Part shown: one piece after another, positions 11,035 to 22,310 of the stretch
Layout of the letters: the number at the start of each line of letters is the position of its first letter
How positions within the stretch are numbered: the first letter of the stretch is position 1
Assembly: GCA_946122785.1 (NCBI GenBank)
Contig: CAMGYJ010000002.1
Coordinates: forward strand, 21,798,492-21,862,491
Length of the DNA stretch: 64,000 nt
DNA from: Linum tenue
Lineage: Eukaryota > Streptophyta > Magnoliopsida > Malpighiales > Linaceae
Reading direction: 5' to 3'
Made by a program: the position numbers and the translations under genes
Notes under the pieces: generated by a model
What the model saw: only the letters and a program-made list of their open reading frames with translations
Told to the model about the DNA's origin: nothing
Database searches by the model: none

Positions 11035-11544
11035 GAATTCATAAGGTGCTATGTTAGGAAGTAGATATCTAGGTTTGGTAGTAAATTAGACTCCCCTTTT
11101 TGTACATGCTTTGTGCATGATATGAATCCTAGTGATTCGTTTGGAGTGTAGGAAGAAGTATGTAAAGCAGCTCCAGGGTTAGGAGTCCCCCTTTTATACA
11201 TGGTCTGCACATCAACCCAATCTAAACTAAGTATTACCCCTTTGGTACATGGTCTGGACATGTTTGAATGATCAAACAGATTATGGTTATGAATGAATGA
11301 ATGAAGCTGTATATGTTTGTCTATGTTAAACATATTATGGTTATGAATGAATAAAGTTGTATACGTTTGAATGAGCAGTTCGAACAGTTCTTTCATTTTG
11401 TTGAAGATTACACACATTAAACATGAATCGTACAGTTGAACAAGCTTACAATTCGACAAGCACCAAAACAGAAATGACCATGACAACAAAGATTACACAG
11501 ATGGTTAGCCGTCTTTGTAGCGCACAAATCGCATTTCTCATATT
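11035..11544. other. Spacer between the two convergent MULE genes
   Basis: It contains repeated 'tggttatgaatgaatgaa' fragments (11284-11350) and presumably both 3' untranslated regions. No further gene is seen. Confidence 0.5.
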
Positions 11545-11946
11545 CTACAATTCACCAAAACTAGTTGAACTGATCTCGGTCACCTTGGTCAAGTCTTCTA
11601 GCATCGCCAACTTCTCATGTTTCCTCTTATTTGCCTTCTCTTCTGCCCTACGAAGCCGCCCTTGAAGTGCCTCAAATGTCGACTTCAGATGCTCATTCTC
11701 TTCCATAACTCCATCCAACATACACTCGCTTTCCGTCACTGCATCAACCCAGCGAAAAAATCGGCAGTTCTTCTCTTCATCCTTCCAAAACGGGCACGAA
11801 TAAAACAATCTTCCAGGATTGTCGTCTGTGCGAGAAGTGTTGATAATGCAGGGAGCTTTGTGGACTTTGCATCTTATGAGCTTCGTGTTTGACGAACAAG
11901 AAGAGGATGAACCTTGGTTGACGATTTTCCCAACTCGCCTGGACAT
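11545..11946 (-). CDS. GRF-type zinc-finger protein carried by the MULE
   Basis: The 133-residue protein has a GRF zinc finger at about residues 24-68: C26 and H29, the signature TSRTDDNPGRLFYSC with C51, then C61 and FFRWVD. A charged, probably coiled-coil helix follows (about 85-125). GRF fingers bind nucleic acid in other proteins; plants have many small proteins of this kind with no known role. The start at 11946 (MSRR) was chosen because upstream codons in the same frame (to 12162) run into the terminal repeat. The gene converges on the transposase, the position mudrB has in maize MuDR, but the sequence is not mudrB. The frame is intact, unlike that of the transposase. Confidence 0.8.
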   Translation of the reverse strand: MSRRVGKIVNQGSSSSCSSNTKLIRCKVHKAPCIINTSRTDDNPGRLFYSCPFWKDEEKNCRFFRWVDAVTESECMLDGVMEENEHLKSTFEALQGRLRRAEEKANKRKHEKLAMLEDLTKVTEISSTSFGEL

Positions 11947-12169
11947 TATTGTTGGATGGGTCTGGGTCTGGGTCTGAGGGCAAGAGGGGTCTGGGTAAAT
12001 TAGAAAGGAAGAAGAGCATGCGAGGGGTCTGGATCTGATAGAAAAAGGAACAAGAGAGCTGCGATTTTGGTTTGGGATATGGAGGCGGCGGCTGGTCGCC
12101 GGAAAAGAAGGGAGAAGAAGAAGAGAATAGGGTTTTGACGAGAGGGGAGCCAGCCGATTCAAATAAAGG

Positions 12170-12453
12170 GGGGGGGCGATGGGTGGTTGATAAATTTTGT
12201 TTTTTTCATTTTTTTAATTAGGTAAAGGAAATAATAAAGAAAATTCAATTCGGAATTTTTTATTTCTTTGGTTGCTGACATGGGTCGTTGACTAACGGTC
12301 AACGGTGCTGACCGTCCAAACAAACGGTCAAACCATGATCCGGGCCAAATGAGTATTTATGCTGCAAAGTTTGGGCCAGGATGTTAATTTCTCAAACCAC
12401 GTGCCAAAGTTGATTATATGATCATAGTTGGGGCCAAAATAATGTATTAACCC
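12170..12453 (-). repeat. Right terminal inverted repeat of the MULE
   Basis: It is the inverted copy of 2110-2406, ending attaaccc at 12453 and followed by the duplicated AACTTTTAA. It probably drives the minus-strand GRF gene. Confidence 0.9.
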
Positions 12454-13056
12454 AACTTTTAAAGGTGTTTGATTTGGCTTCAACTTTTTAAATATTTTTT
12501 AAATTCGGGCCAAACATAGTTGTACTCTTTTTTTTTTTTTTTGGTTTAAAGTCATCGTGATTCTTCTTTATGAATTTTTTAGACTGATTGCAGGTTTGAG
12601 AAGGTTCAACTCGCATTTATCGGTTCAAATTAGGTTGGATAACCATGGATTCGAGTCAAATTGTCTTTCTCAAACAAAAGGAAAAAGCGAAACGAAAAAC
12701 ACTAAAGCTAAAACTCGCTATCGACTCAAAACTCGTCAACACCAAGTTCAACTCGCTTTGACATGGTTGAACCGAATTTTTAACAAATGGACACCTGACA
12801 CAACTTGCAAATTACAAAAGCAGATAAAACTCACTCTCGCAAAAAACTTGTAAACACTGAGTTCAATTCGCTTTGGTCGGGTCGAATTAGGTTGGATACC
12901 CATGCGTTTGGACTCAATTGTCATTCTCAACCAAAAGGAAAATATAATAAAAATACTAAAGCGGATAAAACTCGCTCCCTACCCGAAACTCTCAACACTG
13001 CGTTCAACTCGCTTTGACCAGGTCGACCCAGTTTTAACAAATTCACAATTGGCCCG

Positions 13057-14011
13057 TGATATGAACCCAAATCACATACCATTTTAGCTTCCATGGAGTG
13101 ATCAAGAAGCTAGTTCAATACACAACAACAAACCTGAAGATTGGCCAAGTGTTTTTGTTGTTTCAGGGTACCTAATTGGAAGGCTTGGATCAAGATATTG
13201 GCTCCATGAAAATGTGTGCTTAATAGCTTGTTTTTTTGAAGCTAGGAATGTATTCTTCAATGACAAGTGCTTGGTGGCTCAAGGGGAAGTCCAGAAGGTT
13301 GATTTCAAAGCTCACCAAGATGCTAGCTGAGAACTGGAAAACTGGCTGTTTTTGGCCAAGTCATTAAGCGTGTTCGAGGTGCTGACTTTGGGACACATTC
13401 CTGGAGTTTGGAGTATGATCTCGGGCTGATTCAAGCTGCAATGGAAACTAGAAGACTTTATATACACATGGAAGGCATTGGTTGAACTCGACTCAACGTG
13501 GAAGACCATTTTCGAGCCTCAAAGAAGCTACCTCGCACTGCCAATAATCCGAGTCCTATAAGGATTCCTAATTCAATTCGGATTATATTTGTAATTCAGT
13601 TTCCTTGTTTAGTTAGGTTAATTTCAGTCCTTGTTCTAGTTTTTTTGTAGTTGTTTAAGCCTATAAAAGGCCTCATTCTCGAATTGTAAAAGAGAGAGTT
13701 GAATTTGAGTAAAAACCCCAAATTTCCCAACGAGAGAGTTGTGAGTTTGATTTGGTTTTGGTTATGATCAAAACTTGCTGAACCCTAGCCTATTTATTGA
13801 GGAATCACGCTCAATTACATCGAAGGCATCGACATAACGATTGTGTAATCTCCCTGGTGTGAGGTTCCCCTTTCGTTCCCATTCAATTTCGTTCCGAACA
13901 AGCTTCTCAAACTCGTTTGGAGACCGTGTTTTGTGAGTTCCTGAACAAAGGAGTTCAGTTCCTTTGTTTGGCTGTGCGATTCTAAACAAACACCCATCCA
14001 GGGTGTTATCA
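13057..14011 (+). mobile_element. Solo LTR, 955 bp, relative of the 5633 element
   Basis: It begins TGATATGAACC and ends GGGTGTTATCA with a perfect 5 bp duplication GCCCG (13052-13056, 14012-14016). It shares its start, several internal blocks (such as 'gatctcgggctg.ttcaa') and a TATA site (tataaaag, 13662-13669) with the LTR at 5633, but is much diverged. It fixes the true LTR end of this family as TATCA. Confidence 0.88.
13662..13669 (+). promoter_or_regulatory. TATA box of the solo LTR
   Basis: The sequence cctataaaagg sits two thirds along the LTR, as expected at the U3-R border. Confidence 0.5.
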
Positions 14012-14669
14012 GCCCGGCTTGTAAATTACAAAATTGGATAAAACTCGCTCTTGATACAAAACTTGTGAGCAATGGGCCAGAGTTCAATAATCATTCTCAA
14101 AGAAAAGGAGAATGAGAAATAAAAAATTATAGCGTACAAAACTCATTCTCAATCTAAATTTGGTCAAAAATGTTTTCAACTCGCCTTGACCAAGTTTTAA
14201 CAAATTCACACTCGATCCCACCTTCCAACTACAAAAGCGGATTAAATTCGCTCACGATACAACACTCATCAATACCTTAGATTCGGGTTCAATTGTCTTC
14301 CCAACCAAAAGAAAAAAGAGAAATTTATAAATGCTAAACTCGGTTTCAAGTCACTTTTACCAGATCGAATTAGGTTGGATACCCATTGTGATCATCCTCA
14401 ACAAAAAGGAAAAGGAGAAAGGAAAAAACACTAAAGCGGATGAAATTCGGTCTTGATACAAAACTCGCCAACATAGAGCCTATCTAGTATGGATTTTCGG
14501 TAACAACATTGGGAAACAGTAGAGGGGGACAACTTAGGATTCATCTTACAGCGTTTTGAGAAGGTTGTGAATTGGTGAGCGATGTTGTGAATAGGCTGTG
14601 AAATGGTGGGTAAAGGCGATGATTTGGACAAAAAGTCATAGACAAAACCCTAATGGATAATGCAAAAGA

Positions 14670-15150
14670 GAAACTATTGAATAATGATTGAAAACCTAGT
14701 AGGCAATAATTGTTATGGGAAAACAATGGACAATAGATGTAAACCTAGCGAACAATAGCTAAACACAAAGGTTGTAGAATGGGGAGTGGGGTAAAAGAAA
14801 CAACTTGGAACTTTCTCACTTGCAAGGAGGAATGTGAGAACCACAAATGAATAGTAACTCAAATGTTAGGGTTTATATTTTAATTAATAAATATATTAAT
14901 ATTAATAATTAATTAACTAGTGGACAATAGTTGCAAAAAAGAAACCATTGAATAATAGTTGAAAACCTAGTAGGCAATAATTGTTATGGGAAAACAATGG
15001 ACAATAGATGTAAACCTAGCGAACTATAGTTAAACACAAAGGTTGTAGAATGAAGAATGGGTAAAATAAAGCAAATTGAAACTTTGCCACTTATAAGGAA
15101 GAGTGTGAGAACCACTAATAAATAGTAACTCAAATGTTAGACTTTTATAT
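14670..15150 (+). repeat. Tandem duplication, period 271 bp, two copies
   Basis: The segment from gaaactattgaataatgatt (14670) recurs at 14941 with about 90% identity, including aacctagtaggcaataattg and aatgttag near the end. The second copy's tail runs to about 15145. No coding content is apparent. Confidence 0.8.
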
Positions 15151-15199
15151 ATTAAATAATAAATATTTTTTTCTAAAATGAATCATTTGCTTAACAAAA

Positions 15200-16998
15200 G
15201 GCTAAATTGCAAGTTTGGCCACTCGAATTGCTACAAAATTTTATGTTTGGTCACTCGAATTGATTTATTCCATCCGTAGTCACTTAGATTAGGTACACAG
15301 TCCAAGTTCAGTCACTCTCCGTTAACCTCCGTCAGACTCGTGAACGGAGGCCGTTAAGTGATGACGTGGCTAACGGAAAGTCCCAGTCAGCATAATGACC
15401 CTAAAAATCGACGACCTGACCAGCCACGTCAGTTTTGCGTGCCATGTCATAAGAATCTAACCTAACCCCTAACCCGACCCTCTTGACCTGACCGACCTAA
15501 CCTCCCATAATCATTCCCAATTTCCTCATCCCTCTCCCTCTAACCCCTTCGTCCGCGAGCTCTACAATAGAGACCCAACGGCGTCCTGGGAATCTGACAT
15601 TAGATCCAGCGGATTCAGAGGCGGCATCGCCGCCGATCCTCCTTATCCTGGTTTATGCGACAATGAACTTAACTCCATTGCCCCCGGAATCCCCGCCACA
15701 CACGTCCACGAGGAGTGAAGACTCGGCAACAGAGCCATCGCGACCGTCACCGCCGTCAATCGATTCACCATCGGTGCAATGATCCTCTTGACTTGCTCTC
15801 CTTCTCCCTCTCCACCAACGCCCCGAAGAAACCAACTCCTGCCGCTCCACCACTACTCTTCGACGACTCAATATCTCACTCTCCACTATTACTCACCTCA
15901 GTTTCGTCTGGGATCTGAAGAAAGCCTGCCATCGGGATGCAACTCGACCATCGCCGCTTCAGCTTCATCTGGGTTCTAGAGAGACCCTGCCATTATCATG
16001 AAACCTCACCAAAATCAGTGGCTTCCGGATTAAATCCCAATCATCACCTCTGTAGCGGTAGATCGGTACTGGGTTTTTCGCGTCCAACATCAGGTCCCGA
16101 AATGGGGAAGAAGATGTCGACGGAAGAGAGTCATAGATAAAGGGTTCCAACGATGTCGGCGCGCAAGTGGGGAAGAAGATTTCTAGTGGTGGCAACGATT
16201 AAGAGGGGAATGATGAGAGATTTGTATTTGCTTGTGCTGCTTCTCAATTGGGGATTGGGATTTTTTTGTTCTGCTTTTGCTTCTTCTGCTTGTCATCGAC
16301 AATGGGAGTCGAGATTTGAGAGTGATATTCAGAAAGTTGAGGCTTATTTATGGGTCTTTTTAGATGTGGGGATGCCAATAAAGTTCTTCTAATTACATCG
16401 ATGGGGTGAATCAGATATTCGACCGACGACGTGTTCAGTCGTAGAGCCGGTTTCGAGGGAGACGCCATGTGAGATGCGACGAATTCAAGTCTTGAGCTCG
16501 TGTTGGATGAGAATCACATTAAGGGGATAATGAGGGATGGAATCCGTGGATAGCACCTGAGCATGAGGATTCAGAGAAGAAGAAGAACGATGCCAGATAT
16601 AGGAAGCGTAGTTGCGGAGAAGTTCTGTCCCTTTGTTTGATTTGCATGATTGTGAACTCCGGCCACAGTATGAGAGGTTGAAGAACACAGACGATAGACA
16701 TATAAAAAAATGGAGAGGGGTCGATTCTCAGGTTGGGTCTCGGGTTGGTTCGCGGGCAAAAGGGACGTGGCGGGTCGGGTTGTCGATTTTTAGGGTCAAA
16801 TTATGCTGATGGGGACTTTCTGTTAGCCCCGTCATCACTTAACGGCCTCCATTAACGGAGTCTGACGGAGGTTAACGGAGAGTGACTGAACTTGGTATGT
16901 GTTCCTAATCTAAGTGACTACGGATGGAATAAACCAATTCGAGTGACCAAACATGAAATTTTGTAGCAATTCGAGTGACCAAACTTGCAATTTAGCCC
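15200..16998. mobile_element. Non-autonomous MULE, 1.8 kb, GC-rich cargo
   Basis: Terminal inverted repeats of about 230 bp (ggctaaattgcaagttt... and complement) are flanked by TTAACAAAA at 15191-15199 and 16999-17007 (10 bp if the adjacent C is counted). There is no transposase. The interior (15450-16740) is richer in GC than the surroundings and has short open frames on both strands, as in Pack-MULEs that carry gene fragments, but none is recognisable. The ends share blocks (gtttggtcactc, ccgttaac, ggagagtgac) with the elements at 25889, 33162 and 35395. Confidence 0.88.
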
Positions 16999-17316
16999 TT
17001 AACAAAATGTTGTCAACAGAATTTACAAACACACCAACCACTGATTTCTTATTTGGAATTTGTAACAAGGTTGTCACTTGTCAAACCAGTTTATGTTGGC
17101 ATTGCTAGTTTTGCAAATTGGAATGGTTGGATCATGGTTAGGTGGCAATTTGTAATCGAGTTCAGTTTATCTATTAAAATATATAACTAATTGAATTAAT
17201 TTAAATTAAATTCATATCTAACGGATTCATGAATTGTTGGCAAATTACAGTTTAGCACCTATAATTTTTATATTTTATAGCTTGGTATCTAAAATTTATT
17301 TTTTTATATAAAAATA

Positions 17317-19143
17317 GGGTTAATAGCATTTTATGCCCCTCTACTATGGTAAATTAACAAATATATCCCTTTATTAATATTTTGGACAAAAATACCCATT
17401 ACGTAACAACTTTAGCCTTCCATCCCTATTTTTGTTAGATAACTGTTAAAAGGGTTACAAAATGACTAAGTTGTCCATATGTTGTATAACTAATTTCCAT
17501 AAAAAAATTAATTAATAAAAAAATTACTGAATTCCTATTTAACGCCCTAAATATTTAAATTTATCGCCCTAAATCAACTGCTAGGACAATTTTGCCCCTA
17601 AATAAAAAATGACTTAAACTAAAAACAATCAAACCCGGGAGCCCAAAGGCTTCCCCTCTTCCTCGCCTGGCCAAAATATACGCCCTAAATATCAATCCTC
17701 GCGCCTCCCTGCTATTGGCCAAACTCGGCGCCGCCGTGCCCAAACTCGCCGCCGCCCATGTGTGGGAGTCAGGGAAGGAATTTCGGATGTGGGAAATTAC
17801 GTGAGGTCATTCGTTGACTATGCCAACTTCAATTTCTAGCAAGAACAGGCGGCTACTCTTTTCAGATTCGGTCGGCCGTTCATTTGCGGAGCGGGTTGCC
17901 ACAGCTGGCCACTGCACAACAATATTCGCTCTCCGAGGTGAACGATGGGTGCTACGGTGGTGGAGGAGGCAGGGTGTCGTGTTCCACTACTCGATAACAC
18001 AGGAAAATGATAGGAATACATTGACTCCGCGAGAAACGTCCACCGAATTCAACGGCAGCGAATCGAGGAGCCTTGGAGTCCTGTCGCTATTCTTCCGGCT
18101 GGATCGCCGTCGGCAATAGTAATTCCTGGTTACGGCAATGGGATCGATTAAAAATTCGTCGCCCGACCAGCCTCCAGCCCGCCGGCGACGGGTTTTCATT
18201 TCAACATACCCCGTTACCGCGTCAAACAGGTAGGGCGGAGTCCGGAGGAGGCGGGTGAACCCATTAAAACAAGGGCAATTAGGTAACTTCGATGAGCTTT
18301 AGGGCGATAAATTTGAATAGTTAGGACGATAAATAGTAGTTCCCAATGCTTTGATTATCTTCCCTTCCCCATCGGAAATACCCTCACCCCTTAATTGCAG
18401 AGTGAAAGCTCTGCCATACTTTCCTTCACCAATTTCTTTCGCCGCCGCACCTGATAGACAAAGAATCCTATTAAGACTCCGGCGACAAGCACCGCCGCCT
18501 AATTTTTCGATAAAGGTTCTAGCCGACGAGTGTAAACTTGAACCTCCGCCGCCACCAGTTAAATCGCGGAAGTGCAGCGGCTTTAGCGAAGCTTGGAGGA
18601 CGATTCTCCTAGGGGTTGATAACGGCGACGATTGGCTCAATCATGGCAGAAGTACTCTCTGGGTTCACGAACAAGCTCACCGCAACGATTCCGTGGATTA
18701 TTTGAACCATGACGAGGGATTAGATTTTGGTGCAATCTTCGAAAAGAGGGAAGAAGGAAAGAACTACCGACATGAGCTAGTGGACGATTAGGCCACCGGC
18801 AGAGCTTGTATTGAATGAACCCTGTTTACGTCGCAAACTTAGGATTGGGATTCGATGTTAACCCAGCTTTGGATTGCATCGTCGGAAAGAATCCATCAAA
18901 AGTAAGGTGGCCTTCGTCGCTGCTAAAGGGAAAGGATTATACAAAGTAAATTTAAAATTTAAAATAATTGTTGTGGGATACAAAAGGGGCAATCCGGACA
19001 ACAAACGTTCAACTAACAGAATTTTTAACATAAGGGTATGTTAGTTATATCTTGACAATAGAAGAGTATAAAAGTGCAAATAAATAGTAGAGGGGTATAG
19101 TTATTAACTTGCAATAGTACAAGGTACAAAATGTTATTAATCC
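17317..19143. mobile_element. Non-autonomous MULE, 1.8 kb, inserted in a MITE
   Basis: The ends, gggttaatagcattttatg and complement of ggattaataacattttgta, are imperfect inverted repeats. They are flanked by a perfect 9 bp duplication ATAAAAATA (17308-17316, 19144-19152). The interior is GC-rich (17620-18850) with short open frames on both strands and no recognised protein. Inside lies another inverted-repeat pair (about 17535-17575 and 18297-18336, cgccctaaatatttaaattt). Confidence 0.88.
17535..18336. repeat. Inverted-repeat pair nested in the MULE
   Basis: The ~40 bp ends 'ctatttaacgccctaaatatttaaatttatcgccctaaa' (shown here only in part: ctatttaacgccctaaat) and their complement at 18297-18336 face each other about 800 bp apart. 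No clear target duplication is seen. It could be a nested MITE or part of the outer element's long terminus. Confidence 0.45.
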
Positions 19144-19339
19144 ATAAAAATATCATTAAAAATGTACATTTTGGTATCTAAAATGTTTCATTATGACTTT
19201 TCGGTACCCGAACTTTTAATATTTACATATTGTTCAATGTTTAGATGTTACTTGGATCCATAGTCCGATCCTCCATCCATATAATCCAATGCATCAATCT
19301 ATGGATCAAATGTATTTGTCACCTCTAACTGTGATACAA

Positions 19340-20420
19340 CAGTTTATAGTGGTTTGTGCTGGTTTTAACTTTGAAGAAAATCCAGAATAGTCAGCATCGT
19401 ATTTCATTAATCTAGTTATCATCACTAATTGTTTCATCAATTTTGATAGATTTAATAGACAAAATGTGCAGATTTATCGTTATATTTTTTTTTTGGTTCG
19501 TTTGGTTTTGGTGATAGTTAAATTGATGGATTGTCATCAATGCATGCATAATAATATACATGTATATACAAAAATTGGTGTATTGTAGTTTACATCGTTT
19601 GGTTTCTGTGATAGTTATTAAAGTTTTAAATAAATTATATTACTTTTTTGCTTGAAATGTCACTTTTATCCTTTGTTTTTAATATGAAAAAGCAAAACGC
19701 GTAAGAAAGTAGGGTCATATTTGGAACAAAAACAAAACCTAACAATCTCAAACAAACAATCTCAACAATCTCACAAAAAACTTGAGATGTAACTATCACT
19801 CATTTTGAGTGATAGTTTGTGTCAAATCAAGCAAACAATGCTTGTATTGTTTGTGCAGAAAATTCAGAAAAACGATGCATTGTGGACAATGCATATATTA
19901 TAACTATCTCAACCAAACTATCACCAAAACCAAAAGAACCTTTATTGTTAAAAACATACAAAGGTATCTTTCCTTAAAATCGATGGTGGGAATTGGGTTA
20001 TTATTATTAAACATCGGCATAGGCATAATCCATCTCCATGGTTATGTTGTGGACCCTCAGCCAGCCAGTACCTCTTTCAATAATTATGTTCCTCTCTTTC
20101 TAATTAACAATTTATTGTTAATCTAACTTGTTCCTTCTTTTCGAATTAAAATACTGCAAGTGACATTAGAGAATAGAGATCCATACATCTAGCTGCAAAT
20201 TGCTTTCCGAATAGTCAAGATCGATCGACCCCATCGATCATCAACCTGGTGGGATCAATTCATTCAATTGCCTGTCCATATTCATCATTATCCTCATCAC
20301 CTACCGCATCCACACCCAAATCTCCCATCTCCCCACCTTCCCAAAACCTCTCGATCAAAACTGTACACAAATCCACACAAAAAGCCTAAACTCAGATCGC
20401 CGACGCTAGCTCGACCACAG
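19340..20420. other. Intergenic region upstream of MBOAT gene 1
   Basis: The sequence is AT-rich, with a possible imperfect inverted repeat between 'gtttggttttggtgatagtta' type blocks at about 19500-19630 and their complement at 19890-19940, perhaps a short MITE. The last 300 bases are C-rich and probably include the promoter and 5' leader of the gene at 20475. Confidence 0.45.
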
Positions 20421-20447
20421 AAAAAAAAAAAAAAAAAAAAAAAAAAA
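20421..20447 (+). repeat. Poly(A) run in the 5' leader of MBOAT gene 1
   Basis: There are 27 consecutive A residues ending 27 bases before the start codon. It could influence translation or be a retroposition scar; the gene is intronless. Confidence 0.8.
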
Positions 20448-20474
20448 GATAAAGAGTAGAAGACAGTCACAACC

Positions 20475-21602
20475 ATGGACGACGAACTCAAGAACTTCAC
20501 CAAGGTGTGGACATGGGCGTTCCTCTGCCTAACCTACGCCTACTTCATCTCCTCAAAGCTCCCCAAAGGCCTCCCCCGCCTCATCTCCCTCCTCCCCGTC
20601 CTCTACCTCTTCACCGTCACCTTCCCTCTCTCCCTCCACTCCGTCCACCTCGGCGCACCCACCGCCTTCTTCCTCTCCTGGCTCGCCACCTTCAAGCTCC
20701 TCCTCCTCTCCCTCGACCTCCCCCCTCTCTCCCCGCCGCCGCCCTCCCTCCTCCACTTCATCTCCCTCGCCTCCCTCCCCGTCAAACTCAAACCTCGAGA
20801 GAATGATTCGGACTTCTTGCAGAGTGCTGAAACCATGCAGTACCAGATACGAGATAGATCTTCCAAAGAACAGACGACCTTCTTGCCCAGACCATCGATC
20901 TTGTTCGCTCTCAAGTTCGCCCTCCTCCTTGCGTTGTTCAACGTCTACGACTACCGCCCCTTCATTCACCCTCTCCTGATCCACGCCCTCCATTGCCTGC
21001 ACCTCTACCTGGAGCTCGAGTTCTTCTTGACTCTGGTCGCGGTTCCAGCTCGAACTCTGTTAGGATTCGAGCTGGAACCGCAGTTCGACGAGCCCTACCT
21101 CTCCACCTCCCTCCAGGACTTCTGGGGAAGGAGGTGGAACCTCATCGTGACCGGCATCCTGCGACCGACAGTTTACCTTCCCGTCAGACGTGTCGGTGAG
21201 GGTGTGATCGGGAGGAGGTGGGCCGCGCTGCCAGCTGTCGTCGCGTCGTTCGTGGTGTCCGGGTTGATGCACGAGGTGATCTATTATTACCTGACGAGGG
21301 CCCGGCCCACGTGGGAGGTGACGTGGTTCTTCGTGATTCACGGGGTTTGCGTGGCCGCCGAGGTGGCGGTCAAGAAGTGGGCGAGGGAGAGGGAGAAAGG
21401 GTGGGGGTGGCTGTGGTTGCCGCCGGTTGTGTCGGCGCCGCTGACGGTGGGGTTTGTGGCGGTGACGGGGCTGTGGCTTTTCTTTCCTCAGGTGGTGAGG
21501 AACGGGGTGATTGAGCGGATCGTCGGGGAGTACTCGATCTTCGTTGGGTTTTTGTGGAGTAGATTTAACACCGTTTTTTCTCTCTTTTTTTCCGACTCTT
21601 AG
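20475..21602 (+). CDS. Wax-synthase-like O-acyltransferase (MBOAT family), copy 1
   Basis: The 375-residue, single-exon gene belongs to the plant wax synthase / acyl-CoA:sterol acyltransferase family, membrane-bound enzymes of the endoplasmic reticulum that move a fatty acyl group from acyl-CoA to an alcohol or sterol. The signature PYLSTSLQDFWGRRWN lies at residues 207-222 and the conserved catalytic His is H266 in SGLMHE. Several hydrophobic segments cover most of the protein (about 13-100, 145-200, 230-290, 315-360). A poorly conserved loop, about 105-140, separates the first membrane segments from the rest. Length agrees with the family. The exact substrate cannot be told from sequence. 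The third-position GC is much higher than that of surrounding DNA. A paralogue follows at 28438 on the same strand. Confidence 0.92.
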   Translation: MDDELKNFTKVWTWAFLCLTYAYFISSKLPKGLPRLISLLPVLYLFTVTFPLSLHSVHLGAPTAFFLSWLATFKLLLLSLDLPPLSPPPPSLLHFISLASLPVKLKPRENDSDFLQSAETMQYQIRDRSSKEQTTFLPRPSILFALKFALLLALFNVYDYRPFIHPLLIHALHCLHLYLELEFFLTLVAVPARTLLGFELEPQFDEPYLSTSLQDFWGRRWNLIVTGILRPTVYLPVRRVGEGVIGRRWAALPAVVASFVVSGLMHEVIYYYLTRARPTWEVTWFFVIHGVCVAAEVAVKKWAREREKGWGWLWLPPVVSAPLTVGFVAVTGLWLFFPQVVRNGVIERIVGEYSIFVGFLWSRFNTVFSLFFSDS

Positions 21603-21844
21603 ATTTTAGTCAATGTGTACTTCATTGATAGATCCGATCAATCTCTTAATCTTATATATTATTCTTTATGCGTTAATTAGATACTGTGTTTGTTTTATGG
21701 TTTCAATTACTTAATTGCACGGGAAAATGTAACCACATGCCATCATTAAGCACCCGCATCACGTGGGAAGAAGCGATGGGCACCAAACCCTACGTGCCAT
21801 AACTTATTGAATGTGGGCAATTTTTAGGCAAGATTTGCCCCTTC

Positions 21845-22310
21845 AACTTCTTTATTTTGATCATGCTTATCTACCCTACTTATAATATATTTTAAAGAGT
21901 TTGATTTGATCTATTTCAAATTTCTTGTAACGAGAGTAAAAGTAGGAAGGGTATTTTCGTTTACACAATCAATTTTATATGAATTATAATACATTTTAAA
22001 GAGTTTGATTTGCTCCATTTCAAATTTCTTGCAACGAGAGTAAAAGTAGGAAGAGTATTTTCGTCTACACAATCAATTTTTTATTTCAACTTCTTTATTT
22101 TGATCATGCTGAGTTTGATTTGATCTATTTCAAATTTCCTGCAACGAGAGTAAAAGTAGGAAGGGTATTTTCGTTTACACAATCAATTTTATTTTATATG
22201 AATTATAATACATTTTAAAGAGTTTGATTTGCTCCATTTCAAATTTCCTGCAACGAGAGTAAAAGTAGGAAGAGTATTTTCGTCTACACAATCAATTTTT
22301 TATTTCATAT
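21845..22310 (+). repeat. Higher-order tandem repeat (two ~240 bp units, each of two ~100 bp subunits)
   Basis: The block 'gagtttgattt(g)atctatttcaaattt ... gcaacgagagtaaaagtaggaag.gtattttcgt.tacacaatcaattt' occurs four times in the order A-B-A-B, where A has gatct/gggt/gttta and B has gctcc/gagt/gtcta. The longer unit restarts at caacttctttattttgatca (21845 and 22087). Confidence 0.88.

Larger units (their letters stand above)
2110..12453 (+). mobile_element. Mutator-like element (MULE), 10.3 kb, two convergent genes, with nested LTR insertions
   Basis: The termini are inverted repeats beginning gggttaatac (2110) and ending in the complement at 12453. They are flanked by a perfect 9 bp duplication, AACTTTTAA, at 2101-2109 and 12454-12462, the size typical of Mutator transposition. 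Inside are a MURA-type transposase gene on + (3031-11034) and a GRF zinc-finger gene on - (11545-11946), converging tail to tail. A non-autonomous LTR element (5633-8813) and a solo LTR (9351-10847) are later insertions; without them the element is about 5.7 kb. The transposase frame is broken, so this copy is not autonomous now. Confidence 0.95.
12590..14480 (+). repeat. Degenerate tandem repeat array, ~170-220 bp units, split by a solo LTR
   Basis: Recurring blocks in the same order are 'ttcaactcgctttgacc', 'gaattaggttggataccca', 'tcaattgtc..tctcaacc', 'aaaggaaaa' and 'aaagcggataaaactcgctc'. Parts of at least five units can be followed from 12590 to 14480 with heavy divergence and loss of blocks. 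The solo LTR at 13057-14011 interrupts one unit. No gene is seen. A decayed minisatellite or internal repeat of an old element are both possible. Confidence 0.65.
17138..19331. repeat. Older MITE interrupted by a MULE
   Basis: The flanks 17138-17316 and 19144-19331 together resemble the uninterrupted copy at 30260-30535 (aattacagtttggtat..., ttttatattttata, ttggtatctaaaat, cttttaatatttacatatt). The outer ends read taggtggcaattt and atttgtcacctct, an imperfect inverted repeat. Confidence 0.65.

Noticed and set aside
20553..21341. Long frames antisense to and out of frame with MBOAT gene 1
   Set aside because: They are shadows of a GC-rich coding region; the + frame has the family motifs.
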